From the NCBI RefSeq assembly GCF_029960785.1, contig NZ_JASBQE010000026.1, forward strand, positions 1 to 64,000: a stretch of DNA of 64,000 nt. Direction: 5' to 3'. How positions within the stretch are numbered: position 1 is the stretch's first letter; every line of letters begins with the position of its first letter. The notes below the pieces were generated by a model. The model searched no databases, was not told where the DNA came from, and was given only the letters and a program-made list of their open reading frames with translations. The DNA comes from Polyangium sp. 15x6. GTDB taxonomy: Bacteria; Myxococcota_A; Polyangia; Polyangiales; Polyangiaceae. A program made the translations under genes and the position numbers. Of this stretch, positions 52,590 to 61,063 are shown in pieces.

Positions 52590-53195
52590 ATGGGTGTCAG
52601 CTTTTCCCAGGCAGCGCGGCGAGTGGCGACGAAGTACGTCGATGGTTCGTCCCTCGACGCCGCTGTGGAGGTACTGGGAGCGCGTGCCGAGAAGGACATC
52701 GACGCGCTGGATTCCGAAGGCAAGGCGAGCCTGATCAGCTTCCTCGTGCGCAACCTCCGTGAGCTCAGCGTGGAAGAGGCCACCGAGCTCGAGCGCAAGC
52801 TGCTCCGCGAGATGGGCGCGGTGCCGAAGCCGATGAAGACGATCGTCGTGAAGGACGACATCTCGGTGATCACGCTGCGCAACTACGTCCGCTACCTCTG
52901 CGTCTACCTCGGGATGGAGTGGAACCGAGGCATGCTCCTGCAGTCGGCCGTCTCGGATCTCGCCCGCTTCGCGCTCACGCGTGGCGCCGGAACGTTCGAG
53001 ATCTCGGCCGCGCGCGAGAAGGTGAGCTTCCGCGTGCACATCGACGGGCAGGTCGCGATCGGCGGCGCGTGGCTCTCCACGTCGAACGAGCCGTTACTCG
53101 CCGGCGTGCGCAACCTCGCGCGAGGCCTCCGGAGCACCTCGGGCGCGCAAGGGTCGCAGCTCGAGTTCGACGTCGAGTGGGCGGCCGTCGCCTGA
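52590..53195 (+). CDS. Small protein with RsbT-like ATPase fold, function uncertain
   Basis: The 201 residues have an N-terminal helical part with LISFLVRNLRELSVEEATELERKLL. A C-terminal part follows with KTIVVKDDISVITLRNYVRYL and LLQSAVSDLARFALTRGAGTFEI, which recalls the N-box helix of GHKL ATPases of the RsbT/RsbW type (TAVSELARNI). The nucleotide-binding DxGxG motif is not seen; REKVSFRVHIDG occupies the strand region. It may be a degenerate anti-sigma kinase or a structural relative. A clear ATG at 52590 follows GGAGTCACC. It is divergent from the RlmN gene. The assignment rests on pattern only. Confidence 0.5.
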   Translation: MGVSFSQAARRVATKYVDGSSLDAAVEVLGARAEKDIDALDSEGKASLISFLVRNLRELSVEEATELERKLLREMGAVPKPMKTIVVKDDISVITLRNYVRYLCVYLGMEWNRGMLLQSAVSDLARFALTRGAGTFEISAAREKVSFRVHIDGQVAIGGAWLSTSNEPLLAGVRNLARGLRSTSGAQGSQLEFDVEWAAVA

Positions 53196-53246
53196 CCGTC
53201 GGGCTCGCCTCGCGACTCTCGCGAACAAGGGGAAGAGAAGAACGTC

Positions 53247-53885
53247 ATGGCGATTGTGCTGGACTTGTTCGCGCTTCCGCGGGCCGAGCGCTCGCGGACG
53301 CGCAAGCTTCGTAACGCGTTTTTCAGCGCATACCTGGAGAAGAACCCCGACGCGCATCGCGTCGAGATCGATCTCGTGCGCGACGTGGACAAGCTGCCGG
53401 CCTGGGACGAGTGGGACGTCCAGACCAAGTTCGAGATGCTGTACGGCGAGGGCAACCTCGACGAGGAGATGGCCACGCGCTGGAACGCGCTCAGCCGGTG
53501 GACCGATCAGCTCCACCAGGCGAACCTGATCGTCCTCTCGACGCCCATGTGGAACCTCTCGATCCCGTGGCAGCTCAAGCGCTGGATCGACGCGGTCGTG
53601 CAGGCGCGCCTCACGTTCGAGGTGCAAAAAGGCGAGTTCAAGGGCCTGCTTGGCGGGCGCCCCGTCGTCCTGCTCGTCTCGCGCGACGGCGCGTATCCGC
53701 CGGGATCGCAGTTCGCGTCGTGGGATTTTCAAGTGCCGTACCTCAAGACGATCCTCGGGCTCATGGGCCTCGGTCCGTTCCACGAGATCATCGCGGAGCC
53801 CATGGGCCTCGGTGGCCCGGCTGTCGCGAAAGAGGCGCTCGAAGCGGCCATCGGTCGCGCCGGCGAGCTCGCCAAGACGCTGTAG
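53247..53885 (+). CDS. Flavodoxin-fold NAD(P)H quinone/azo reductase
   Basis: The 212-residue protein is like FMN-dependent NADH-azoreductases (AzoR). It begins AIVLDLFALPRAERSRTRKLRNAFF and has VEIDLVRDVDKLPAWD. The FMN loop reads STPMWNLSIPWQLKRWIDAV, close to the azoreductase PMYNFxIPxxLKxxxD. It would reduce quinones or azo compounds by two-electron transfer in the cytoplasm. It follows the RsbT-like gene by 51 bp and faces a beta-propeller gene only five bp away. Confidence 0.88.
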   Translation: MAIVLDLFALPRAERSRTRKLRNAFFSAYLEKNPDAHRVEIDLVRDVDKLPAWDEWDVQTKFEMLYGEGNLDEEMATRWNALSRWTDQLHQANLIVLSTPMWNLSIPWQLKRWIDAVVQARLTFEVQKGEFKGLLGGRPVVLLVSRDGAYPPGSQFASWDFQVPYLKTILGLMGLGPFHEIIAEPMGLGGPAVAKEALEAAIGRAGELAKTL

Positions 53886-53889
53886 TCGT

Positions 53890-55062
53890 TCAAGGCGACG
53901 CCGAGGCGCTGTCCTTCGGCGTCCGCTTCACCCGCTCCAGGCTCTGCGTGCTGAAGTAAACGTGCGTCGCGTCCACCGCGACGTAACACGGCCGATCCTG
54001 CCCGCTCGCGAGGACTGTCGGCTCACCGCCCGCGAGGGGCTTCTTCAGGATGCGCCCGCGCGTGCTCGCGCCCGTCCCACCGATCTCGCCAGGATCCGAC
54101 CAGTAGACGGCCTCGCCGTCGATCGCCATCGAGCACATGCGGCTCTCGGCGACCGCGACGTCGAGCGCGGGGCCGCCTTTGATGGGCGCGCTGCGCACCG
54201 CGGCGCGCGTCCCATCGAGATCCTTCGCGGAGATCCAGTACAGGTTCGTCCCGACGATCGTGATGCGTTTGACGCGGTCCTGGCCCGACGAGACGACCTC
54301 GATCGGGCCGCCGCCGATCGGCATCCGCACGACCTCGCCCTGCTTGTTCACGTCTTGCCGCGCCCAGTACACGTGCGTCGCGTCCACGGCGAGCCCGCTC
54401 GGCGCGCGTTCACCCGCCGCGAGCACCGTGTGCGCCCCGCCCGCGAGCGGCGCGCGCGCCACGAAGCCGTCGGTGTAGTCACGCTCCACGGTGCCGCCGT
54501 CGATCCAGTACGCGTGCGTCGCGGACACCGCCACCGCGCTCGGCAGCACGAGCCTCGAAGCGAGCACGCGCGGCTCGCCCGATCCATCGAGCGGAAAGGC
54601 TGTGATCTTGCCTTGTCCGTCGACCATGAGGCCACCCGCGTCCGCGACGACGAGCACGTCCTTGCCGAGCGCGACGTCGAGCGGCATGCCCCCCGATCCA
54701 AGCGTGGTCTCCGCGCCGCCCGCCACGGGGACCGCGAGGATCCGTTGCCCGAGGAGCGACTCGCCGAAGTAGACGCGTGTCCCATCGGTCGCGAGCCCCG
54801 CGACGAGCGCCTTGCCCTGCGAGACCACGAGATCCCCGGGCTGCGCCGGCGCGCGCGTGCCGAGCATGCCCCGATCCTGGATGCTCGGTCCATCGAGGTA
54901 CGGGTTCGGCATTCCAAACGTGCCCTGGGCGCGGCGCTCGTCCCCGTCGCAACGGGAGTAGAAAAACACGGCCTGGGCGGCGACGACGACGGCGAGGACG
55001 GCCCAGCGCCACGAGCGCGCCGGCGCGGGCGGAGAGGATTGCGAGGCGTTCACGCGCGGCAT
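53890..55062 (-). CDS. Membrane-anchored beta-propeller protein
   Basis: Residues about 19-37 are a single hydrophobic segment (WAVLAVVVAAQAVFFY) at the N-terminus, after a Pro/Ser-rich cytoplasmic tail, so the rest is likely periplasmic. The remaining 340 residues are repeated blade-like units with the pattern LAVDATHVYWxxxxxxxG, for example VAVSATHAYWIDGG, LAVDATHVYWARQ, MAIDGEAVYWSDPG and VAVDATHVYFSTQ. This matches the myxobacterial DUF5050-like/TolB-like propeller proteins. It has no catalytic motif I can name. It might bind ligands or partner proteins. Confidence 0.8.
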   Translation of the reverse strand: MPRVNASQSSPPAPARSWRWAVLAVVVAAQAVFFYSRCDGDERRAQGTFGMPNPYLDGPSIQDRGMLGTRAPAQPGDLVVSQGKALVAGLATDGTRVYFGESLLGQRILAVPVAGGAETTLGSGGMPLDVALGKDVLVVADAGGLMVDGQGKITAFPLDGSGEPRVLASRLVLPSAVAVSATHAYWIDGGTVERDYTDGFVARAPLAGGAHTVLAAGERAPSGLAVDATHVYWARQDVNKQGEVVRMPIGGGPIEVVSSGQDRVKRITIVGTNLYWISAKDLDGTRAAVRSAPIKGGPALDVAVAESRMCSMAIDGEAVYWSDPGEIGGTGASTRGRILKKPLAGGEPTVLASGQDRPCYVAVDATHVYFSTQSLERVKRTPKDSASASP

Positions 55063-55136
55063 GGTAACCGGCCTCGGGAGCGCGTGGGCGGGATAGGAGG
55101 ACGGACCGCGCGGGCCCCGCGTGCTACGGGTTCGTC

Positions 55137-55982
55137 ATGGCCAGGCCATTTGATCCCGTCGTCGTGCCCCCGCTCGAGGAGCAGCGCGGTCAGACCTTCC
55201 CCCGCCTCGTCGAGCTCATGCAACGCCTGCTCGCGCCGGACGGCTGCCCCTGGGACAGAAAGCAATCGTTCGAGACGCTGCGCAAGTACGTGCTCGAAGA
55301 GGCGTGCGAGGTGATCGACGCGATCGACGCGGGCGATCGCCAAGAGCTGCGCGGCGAGCTCGGAGACCTCTTGCTGCAGGTCGTGTTCCAGGCGGAGCTC
55401 GGGCGCGCGGAGGGAGCGTTTGGTCCGGACGACGTGGTCGCCGCGATCTGCGAGAAGCTCGTGCGACGGCATCCGCACGTCTTCGCGGACATGACGGTCG
55501 AGGGCGCGGACGAGGTCCTGCGCAACTGGGAGCTCATCAAGGCGAAGGAGCGCGCGGACAAGCCCGAGCAGGGGATCTTGTCGGGCGTGCCGCGCAGCTT
55601 GCCGGCGCTCGTGCGGGCGCAGCGCATCGGCGAGAAGGTCGCGCGCGTGGGCTTCGACTGGCCGGACGTCGCGGGATCACGAGCCAAGGTGGCCGAGGAG
55701 ATCCGCGAGCTCGACGAGGCCATCGCGACGGGCGACACGGGGGCGATCGAGGCGGAGCTCGGGGACGCGCTCTTCGCGCTGGTGAACCTCGCGCGGCACG
55801 TGAACGTGGACGCCGAGAGCGCGCTGCGCCGCACGATCGACAAGTTCACGCGCCGCTTCGACCACGTCGAAGCCCGCGTTCGCGAGCGCCATGGCGGCTG
55901 GCCCGATCCGGGCGGGGAGGATCACCTCACGCTCGAGGAGCTCGACGTCTACTGGGAGGAGTCCAAGAAATCGGGTAGGTAA
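55137..55982 (+). CDS. mazG: Nucleoside triphosphate pyrophosphohydrolase MazG
   Basis: MazG hydrolyses (d)NTPs to monophosphates and pyrophosphate and limits damaged nucleotides. The two-domain layout is clear. The first MazG domain has CPWDRKQSFETLRKYVLEEACEVIDAID and GELGDLLLQVVFQAELG with the EExxE/ExxD metal motif, followed by KLVRRHPHVFAD. The second domain repeats EEIRELDEAI and AELGDALFALVNLARH. Length 281 is typical. An enoyl-CoA hydratase gene begins five bp later. Confidence 0.95.
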   Translation: MARPFDPVVVPPLEEQRGQTFPRLVELMQRLLAPDGCPWDRKQSFETLRKYVLEEACEVIDAIDAGDRQELRGELGDLLLQVVFQAELGRAEGAFGPDDVVAAICEKLVRRHPHVFADMTVEGADEVLRNWELIKAKERADKPEQGILSGVPRSLPALVRAQRIGEKVARVGFDWPDVAGSRAKVAEEIRELDEAIATGDTGAIEAELGDALFALVNLARHVNVDAESALRRTIDKFTRRFDHVEARVRERHGGWPDPGGEDHLTLEELDVYWEESKKSGR

Positions 55983-55987
55983 AGCGC

Positions 55988-56773
55988 ATGTCCGAACAGG
56001 TCCTTTTGGTCGAGCACGAAGGCCCCGTCGCCGTCGTCACGTTGAACCGGCCCCGGGCGAAGAACGCGCTCGACAACGAGCTCCTCGGCGCGCTCCTCGA
56101 GACGTTGCCGCGGCTCGGCGAAGACGCGTCGGTGCGCGCGGTGGTCCTCACGGGCGCGGGCGGCGCGTTCTGCGCGGGCGCCGATCTCAAGAGCGCGATG
56201 GGCAGCCTGCAGGCCGCGGGCGGCTTCGACGCGATCATGGATCGCTACCACGGGATCATTCGCGCCATCGTGAACGCGCCGAAGCCGTTCGTCGCGATGG
56301 TCGAGGGCCCGGCCGTGGGCTTCGGCTGCGATCTCGCGCTGGCGTGTGATCTCCGGATGCTCGGCCAGGACGCCTACCTGGAGGAGCGCTTCGTGAAGAT
56401 CGGGCTCATGCCGGACGGCGGCGGATCTTTCTGGCTGCCGCGCCTCGTCGGCCTCGGGCGCGCGATGGAGATCATGCTGACGGGCGATCGCATCTCGGCC
56501 GATCACGCGCTCTCGCTCGGCCTCGCGAACCACGTGCACCCTTCGGCCGAGCTCCGCGCGGAGACGATGAAGCTCGCCGGGCGCCTCGCGAAGGGACCGC
56601 CGCTCGCGTACGCCGAGATCAAGCGCTCCGTTCGCCTGAGCCTCGGCAGCACCATCGACGAGGCGCTCGATCGCGAGAAGGCCGGGCAGGTGAAGCTCCT
56701 GCAATCGGCCGACTGCATGGAAGGCGTGCTCGCCTGGATGGAAAAGCGCGATCCTTCGTTCCAGGGCAAATGA
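55988..56773 (+). CDS. Enoyl-CoA hydratase/isomerase family protein
   Basis: Crotonase-fold enzyme of 261 residues. The oxyanion-hole residues are in GAFCAGADLKSA and VEGPAVGFGCDLALACDLRM. The C-terminal block EERFVKIGLMPDGGGSFWLPRLVG carries the conserved Asp; a Glu at the second catalytic site is not evident in the first block. This pattern fits paaF/paaG-type hydratases or isomerases, and the true substrate is not known. It lies in the same run as mazG and ends at repeat copy E. Confidence 0.9.
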   Translation: MSEQVLLVEHEGPVAVVTLNRPRAKNALDNELLGALLETLPRLGEDASVRAVVLTGAGGAFCAGADLKSAMGSLQAAGGFDAIMDRYHGIIRAIVNAPKPFVAMVEGPAVGFGCDLALACDLRMLGQDAYLEERFVKIGLMPDGGGSFWLPRLVGLGRAMEIMLTGDRISADHALSLGLANHVHPSAELRAETMKLAGRLAKGPPLAYAEIKRSVRLSLGSTIDEALDREKAGQVKLLQSADCMEGVLAWMEKRDPSFQGK

Positions 56774-56893
56774 TCGGGCCTTGCATCGACCGCACCGCGG
56801 TCGATGCACCCGAGGTCCAGGGCTGCGCCCTGGTTCGGGTCCAGGGGCGAAGAGCCCCTGGTCGGGCCCGGGGTGAAACCCCGGCGAGGCGCC
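56774..56893. repeat. Nested-hairpin intergenic repeat, copy E (single arm)
   Basis: About 120 bp between convergent genes at 56773 and 56907. The head hairpin is TGCATCGACCGC (56782-56793) with GCGGTCGATGCA (56797-56808) around ACC. It is followed by a CCAGGGC/GCCCTGG hairpin, the AGGGGC/GCCCCT hairpin and GGGGTGAAACCCC. This is the right arm only; the left arm and core found in copies B-D are missing. Confidence 0.85.
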
Positions 56894-56906
56894 TCGAACG
56901 CACCTC

Positions 56907-57731
56907 CTAGTGGAAGCGCCGCCCGAGCTCCTGCACGTTGATCTCCGCGAACACGCCGTAATGATCGGAGGCTGCGACGCCGTCGTGGTTCTCGGTCATC
57001 ACCACCTCGGCCGAGAGCGGCTTACCGCGGCCCGTGCCGAGCTCGGGTCCGCGCACGAGGATGTAGTCGATGCGCCGCGGGAACTCGTGCGTCAGCGCGG
57101 CGTACGGGTTCCTCTCCGAGTCGAACGTGTAGCCCGGGAGCGCGCCGAGGTGCTCGAAGCAGTCGGTGAAGTGCACGCTCTTGCCCCCGAGCGACTGGAG
57201 CCCGAGCAAGAAGCGCATCTCGGCCGAGTGCGGCACCGCGTTGAAGTCGCCCACGAGCACGGCCGGAAGATCCGCGCCGATCGGGGTCTCGTGCATCACG
57301 TACTCGGCGATGGAGACGACCTGGGACTCGCGCGCCACGCCGTCGTGGAACTTCCAGTTCAGGTGCGTCACGAAAAACGGCAGCGTCCCCGCGGGCGTGC
57401 GGATCTTCGCGTGGAGGAGCGCGCGCCGCTCCTCGTCGCCGGCCGTGGGCAGCGGGTGCACGACGCGCTTTTCGATCGGGAAGCGCGAGAGCACGGCGTT
57501 GCCGAAGTGCATGCCGTCGCCGAGATCGTGCGCCATCCCGAAGGCGGCTTCGTAGCCGAAGCCTTCGCGGATCTCGTCGGCCTGCGTGCGATCGTTGTAG
57601 AAGATGACCTCTTGCAGCCCGATGACGTCCGGCGAGAGGCGGCGGATGCCCTCGCGGATGAGCTCGAGCCGCCGCTCCCAGGGACCCTTCTTGTTCCAGA
57701 TGTTGAGCGTGAGGACGCGCAGCCGTTCCAT
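56907..57731 (-). CDS. Endonuclease/exonuclease/phosphatase-family protein
   Basis: The fold is marked by LTLNIWNKKG, the metal-binding glutamate in VIGLQEV, FVTHLNWKF, GDFNAVP, RRIDYIL and SDHYGVFAEI. The same motifs occur in DNase I, exonuclease III-like and neutral sphingomyelinase proteins, so the substrate is open. No signal peptide is seen at the N-terminus (MERLRVL), so it is probably cytoplasmic. Length 274 is typical for the smaller members. It is divergent from the small lipoprotein gene at 57954. Confidence 0.9.
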   Translation of the reverse strand: MERLRVLTLNIWNKKGPWERRLELIREGIRRLSPDVIGLQEVIFYNDRTQADEIREGFGYEAAFGMAHDLGDGMHFGNAVLSRFPIEKRVVHPLPTAGDEERRALLHAKIRTPAGTLPFFVTHLNWKFHDGVARESQVVSIAEYVMHETPIGADLPAVLVGDFNAVPHSAEMRFLLGLQSLGGKSVHFTDCFEHLGALPGYTFDSERNPYAALTHEFPRRIDYILVRGPELGTGRGKPLSAEVVMTENHDGVAASDHYGVFAEINVQELGRRFH

Positions 57732-57891
57732 GCTCCTCTCGGGCTACGCCACGATGGCGGCTCAGGCGAGCGGCCGAGGAGGCGTCGCGTGGCGTAATTT
57801 TTTCGGACTCCGAGCGCGCGCGCGGGCGCGGCCTCCGTGGCCGACCGAGACGGGCGCGCCGAGCCGTGGTAGCAAGGCGCTCGGACGGGGT

Positions 57892-57928
57892 TTGGGGCGT
57901 AGCTCGGCTCGTCCGAGCGCAGCCCCAA
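57892..57928 (+). repeat. Hairpin with a CTCGT loop, third copy
   Basis: Outer TTGGGGC (57892-57898) pairs with GCCCCAA (57922-57928). Inner GCTCGG (57902-57907) pairs with CCGAGC (57913-57918) around CTCGT. Compared with the copies at 1878-1957, the inner stem has changed on both sides (GCCCGG/CCGGGC to GCTCGG/CCGAGC), keeping pairing. It ends 25 bp before the lipoprotein start codon. Confidence 0.55.
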
Positions 57929-57953
57929 GCGTCGGAGGGAAAGGACGGAGGCG

Positions 57954-58337
57954 ATGAAGCGTGTCGTGACCCTGGGAGCCCTGGCCTTCTTGGCCCTTTT
58001 CTCGTCGCTCGGGTGTTCGAGCAAGATGGACCCGAAGGAGTGCGACAAGATCCGCGGGGAGGCCTTCGACCTCCTCAACAAGGCGCAGCACTGCAACGTC
58101 GACGCAGACTGCAAGCAGAGCGAGTGGCCGGGCTGCGCCAAGCCCGTGAACGGCCAGACGCTCGACACGATCAAGCCGATGGCCGAGAACTACAAGAAGG
58201 GCCAGTGCGAGGAGCCTCAGCTCAAGTGCGACTCGCCGACGCCCGACAGCTACTGCAAGCAGGGCCTCTGCGTGCACCGCCACAAGGGCACGCCCGAAGG
58301 CGCGGGCGCGCCGGCCGGCGACATCATCCTCAAGTGA
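57954..58337 (+). CDS. Small Cys-rich lipoprotein
   Basis: 127 residues with a signal peptide and the lipobox FSSLGC (Cys21). The mature part is Lys-rich and has nine or so cysteines with spacing such as CNVDADCKQSEWPGC, CEEPQLKC and CKQGLCVHR, which suggests disulfides in the periplasm or on the surface. GGAGGCG lies before the ATG. It is in front of the sugar-nucleotide genes with a 16-bp gap, so it could be co-transcribed; the role is unknown. Confidence 0.78.
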   Translation: MKRVVTLGALAFLALFSSLGCSSKMDPKECDKIRGEAFDLLNKAQHCNVDADCKQSEWPGCAKPVNGQTLDTIKPMAENYKKGQCEEPQLKCDSPTPDSYCKQGLCVHRHKGTPEGAGAPAGDIILK

Positions 58338-58353
58338 GGAACCAGGATCCGTG

Positions 58354-59355
58354 ATGGAAGCGAGCTCGTTTTACGCAGGCAAGCGCGTGGTCGTGACCGG
58401 CGCGGGGGGCTTCATCGGGAGCCACCTCGTGGAGGCCCTCGTGCGCGAGGGCGCGAACGTACGCGCGCTCGTCCGCTACACGTCGAGCTCGCAGCGTGGC
58501 CACCTCGATCGCGTCCCCGCGAGCGTGCTCGCGAATGTGGAGATCGTCCTCGGCAACGTCGAGGACGACGCCTGCGTGCGCAAGCTCGTGCGGGGCGCGG
58601 ACGTGGTCTTCCACCTCGCCGCGCTCATCGGGATCCCCTACTCGTACGTCGCCCCGCACCAGTACGTCGCGACGAACGTGTCGGGCACGTTGAACGTGCT
58701 CGAAGCCGCGCGCGAGCACGGCGCCCGCGTCGTGCACACGTCGACGAGCGAGACGTACGGATCGGCGCGGTATGCGCCGATCGACGAGGCGCACCCGCTC
58801 ACGGGGCAGTCGCCTTACTCGGCCACGAAGATCGGCGCGGACAAGCTCGCCGAGAGTTATTTCCTCTCGTTCGGCACGCCCGTCGCAACGATCCGCCCCT
58901 TCAACACGTACGGCCCGCGCCAGTCGTCGCGCGCGTTCATCCCGAGCGTGATGAAGCAGCTCGCCGCCGGGCGCGACGTCGTGCGCGTGGGCAGCACGCG
59001 GCCGAAGCGCGACCTCAACTTCGTCGACGACACGGTGGCGGGCTTCCTCGCGGTCGGCGCGAGTGATCGCGCCCTCGGGCAGGTCATCAACGTGGGCAGC
59101 GGCCGGACGATCTCCATGGGCGAGCTCGCCGAGCTCATCTTCGAGGTCTCCGGCAAACCGGCGCGCCTCGAGACGGACGACGCGCGCGTGCGGCCCGACG
59201 CGAGCGAGGTCGAGCTCTTGCTCGCCGATTGCCGCAAGGCCAAGGAGCTCGTCGGATACGAGCCGCGCGTGACCCTCGAAGAGGGCCTCCAGAAGACGTG
59301 GGCGTACGTCCTCGAGCGCATCGCCGATTATCGGCCGGACGAGTACGCGATCTGA
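58354..59355 (+). CDS. NAD-dependent nucleotide-sugar epimerase/dehydratase
   Basis: Extended short-chain dehydrogenase of 333 residues. The NAD motif is VVVTGAGGFIGSHLVEAL. STSETYGSA and PYSATKIGADKLAESY carry the YxxxK catalytic pair, and RPFNTYGPRQSSRAFIP follows. RDLNFVDDTVAGFL and INVGSGRTISMGEL are typical of dTDP-glucose/UDP-sugar 4,6-dehydratases and LegB-like enzymes. The exact sugar is not determined. The first codon may be the GTG at 58351 or the ATG at 58354. The partner aminotransferase is 12 bp downstream. Confidence 0.9.
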   Translation: MEASSFYAGKRVVVTGAGGFIGSHLVEALVREGANVRALVRYTSSSQRGHLDRVPASVLANVEIVLGNVEDDACVRKLVRGADVVFHLAALIGIPYSYVAPHQYVATNVSGTLNVLEAAREHGARVVHTSTSETYGSARYAPIDEAHPLTGQSPYSATKIGADKLAESYFLSFGTPVATIRPFNTYGPRQSSRAFIPSVMKQLAAGRDVVRVGSTRPKRDLNFVDDTVAGFLAVGASDRALGQVINVGSGRTISMGELAELIFEVSGKPARLETDDARVRPDASEVELLLADCRKAKELVGYEPRVTLEEGLQKTWAYVLERIADYRPDEYAI

Positions 59356-59367
59356 TCGGATCCGAGC

Positions 59368-60528
59368 ATGTGGAAGATCCCCCTCTGCGACCTTCATTTT
59401 GGCCCTGAAGAGACCCAGGCCGCGGCCGACGTCGTGGCCTCCGGCTGGCTCACGATGGGCGAGCGCACGCAGGCCTTCGAACGCGCGCTCGGCGAGGCGT
59501 TCGGCACGACGGGCGTGCTCGCCATGACGAACTGCACGGCGGCGCTGCACCTCGCGTACCTCGCCGTGGGCGTGGGCCCCGGCGACGAGGTGATCTGCCC
59601 GAGCCTCACGTTCGTGGCGACGGCGAACGCCGCGCTCACGACCGGCGCGGACGTCGTGCTCGCCGACATCGTCGGGCCGGACGATCTCACGATCGATCCC
59701 GCGGACGTCGAGCGGAAGATCACGAAGCGGACGAAGGCGATCGCGGTCGTGCATTACGCCGGCTACCCGTGCGACATGGACGCGATCCTCGCGATCGCCG
59801 AGCGGCACGGCGTCGCGGTGATCGAGGACGCGGCGCACGCGCCGCTCGCGACCTGGAAGGGCCGCGCGCTCGGGACGATCGGCGACGTCGGTTGCTACAG
59901 CTTCTTCTCGAACAAGAACCTCTCGACGGGCGAGGGCGGCGCGGTCGCCGCGCGCACCGACGAGCTCAGGCAGCGCTGCAAGCTCCTGCGTTCGCACGGG
60001 ATGACGACCCTCACGCTCGATCGCCACAAGGGGCACGCGTTCTCCTACGACGTGGTCCTCGCGGGCCAGAATTACCGCATCGACGAGATCCGCAGCGCGA
60101 TCGGCCTCGTGCAGCTCGGCCGTCTCGCCGAGGGCAACCGCATGCGCCGCGCGGTCGTGATGCGGTACCGCGAGCGCCTCGCCGCGATCGAGCGCGTGAG
60201 CATCCCGTTCCGCGATTTCGAGGCGCGCGGGGTGGGGGAGAGCGCCTACCACATCATGCCCGTGCTCCTGCCCGAGGGCGCGCCGCGCGAGGCCGTGATG
60301 GCCGCCATGAAGGCGCGCGGCATCCAGACGAGCGTGCATTACCCGCCGATCCACGGCTTCTCCTTCCACGGCGGAAGCGATCGCGTGCGTCGGGAGGGCC
60401 TCGCGCGCACGGACGCGTTCGCCCCGCGCGAGCTCACGCTCCCGCTCTACCCGCGCATGACCGACGCGCAGGTCGACGAGGTGTGCGCGGCGCTCGACGC
60501 GTCGCTGCGAGAGGTTTTTCCGGGCTGA
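59368..60528 (+). CDS. DegT/DnrJ/EryC1/StrS-family sugar aminotransferase
   Basis: PLP-dependent aminotransferase acting on keto-sugars linked to nucleotides. The chain starts KIPLCDLHFGPEETQAAADVV, and MTNCTAALHLAYLAVGVGPGDEVICPSLTF is the cofactor-phosphate region. EDAAHA and the Schiff-base lysine in YSFFSNKNLSTGEGG are conserved, as is ILRSHGMTT-like LLRSHGMTT. Length 386 is typical. Together with the upstream dehydratase it would convert a nucleotide sugar to a 4-amino-4,6-dideoxy sugar, as in the LegB/LegC or PseB/PseC pairs. No glycosyltransferase is adjacent. Confidence 0.92.
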   Translation: MWKIPLCDLHFGPEETQAAADVVASGWLTMGERTQAFERALGEAFGTTGVLAMTNCTAALHLAYLAVGVGPGDEVICPSLTFVATANAALTTGADVVLADIVGPDDLTIDPADVERKITKRTKAIAVVHYAGYPCDMDAILAIAERHGVAVIEDAAHAPLATWKGRALGTIGDVGCYSFFSNKNLSTGEGGAVAARTDELRQRCKLLRSHGMTTLTLDRHKGHAFSYDVVLAGQNYRIDEIRSAIGLVQLGRLAEGNRMRRAVVMRYRERLAAIERVSIPFRDFEARGVGESAYHIMPVLLPEGAPREAVMAAMKARGIQTSVHYPPIHGFSFHGGSDRVRREGLARTDAFAPRELTLPLYPRMTDAQVDEVCAALDASLREVFPG

Positions 60529-60892
60529 ACGAAGCTCCCGGGGTCGCAACACGCTCATGAGCGGCAGCGCGTTCGGACTCGTGGGGAACGGGTCCTCGAG
60601 GAACCTGCCGCACGCCGAGCAGCGCGTCGGCGAGGTGCAGATCCAGCGCCCCGCGAACACGACCGCGAGGGAGGCGCATGCATCCGGAGGATGAGCCGCC
60701 AGTGGAGCGTGTTGCTGATGACGATGCGGATCGTTCGTTGGGATCCGAAGGTTCCGCGCTCTTCCAGCGTCGTGCAATTGACGTTGCCGCCGCGCACCTT
60801 TCGCTTTGCTCGTGGACGAACTTCGGCTTCTACGAGGCTACCCTTCGAGGCGGGTCGAGGATATAAGGGCCCCCTTCCCGAGGGACGATGCG
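60529..60892. other. 364-bp gap with no convincing gene
   Basis: This stretch between the aminotransferase and rubredoxin genes holds only short open frames without recognisable domains or ribosome sites. A plus-strand frame at 60678-60866 (62 codons) and a minus-strand frame at 60434-60679 show no family resemblance. The last 30 bp contain GGATATAAGG, which could be a -10 region for rubredoxin. Nothing else stands out. Confidence 0.5.
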
Positions 60893-61063
60893 ATGAAGAA
60901 TAGGAAATACCGCTGCCTCGTGTGCTCCCACGTCTACGATCCGGCGATCGGCGATCCGGACACCGGCGTCGCGCCGGGCACGGCGTTCGAGGACATCCCG
61001 GCCGACTGGTATTGCCCTGAATGCGGAGCCTCGAAGGCCGATTTCGAGCCGATGGACGATTGA
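60893..61063 (+). CDS. Rubredoxin
   Basis: A 56-residue iron protein for single-electron transfer. The four Fe ligands are in [12 protein letters not shown] and [10 protein letters not shown], giving C-x2-C ... C-x2-C. The spacing and the aromatic residues next to the ligands are normal. AGGGACGATGCG precedes the ATG. It could serve alkane hydroxylation, oxidative-stress defence or nitric oxide reduction; no partner gene is adjacent. Confidence 0.95.
   Translation: MKNRKYRCLVCSHVYDPAIGDPDTGVAPGTAFEDIPADWYCPECGASKADFEPMDD

Noticed and set aside
60434-60679. Small minus-strand open frame after the aminotransferase
   Set aside because: It overlaps the aminotransferase C-terminus, has no ribosome site and no recognisable domain.
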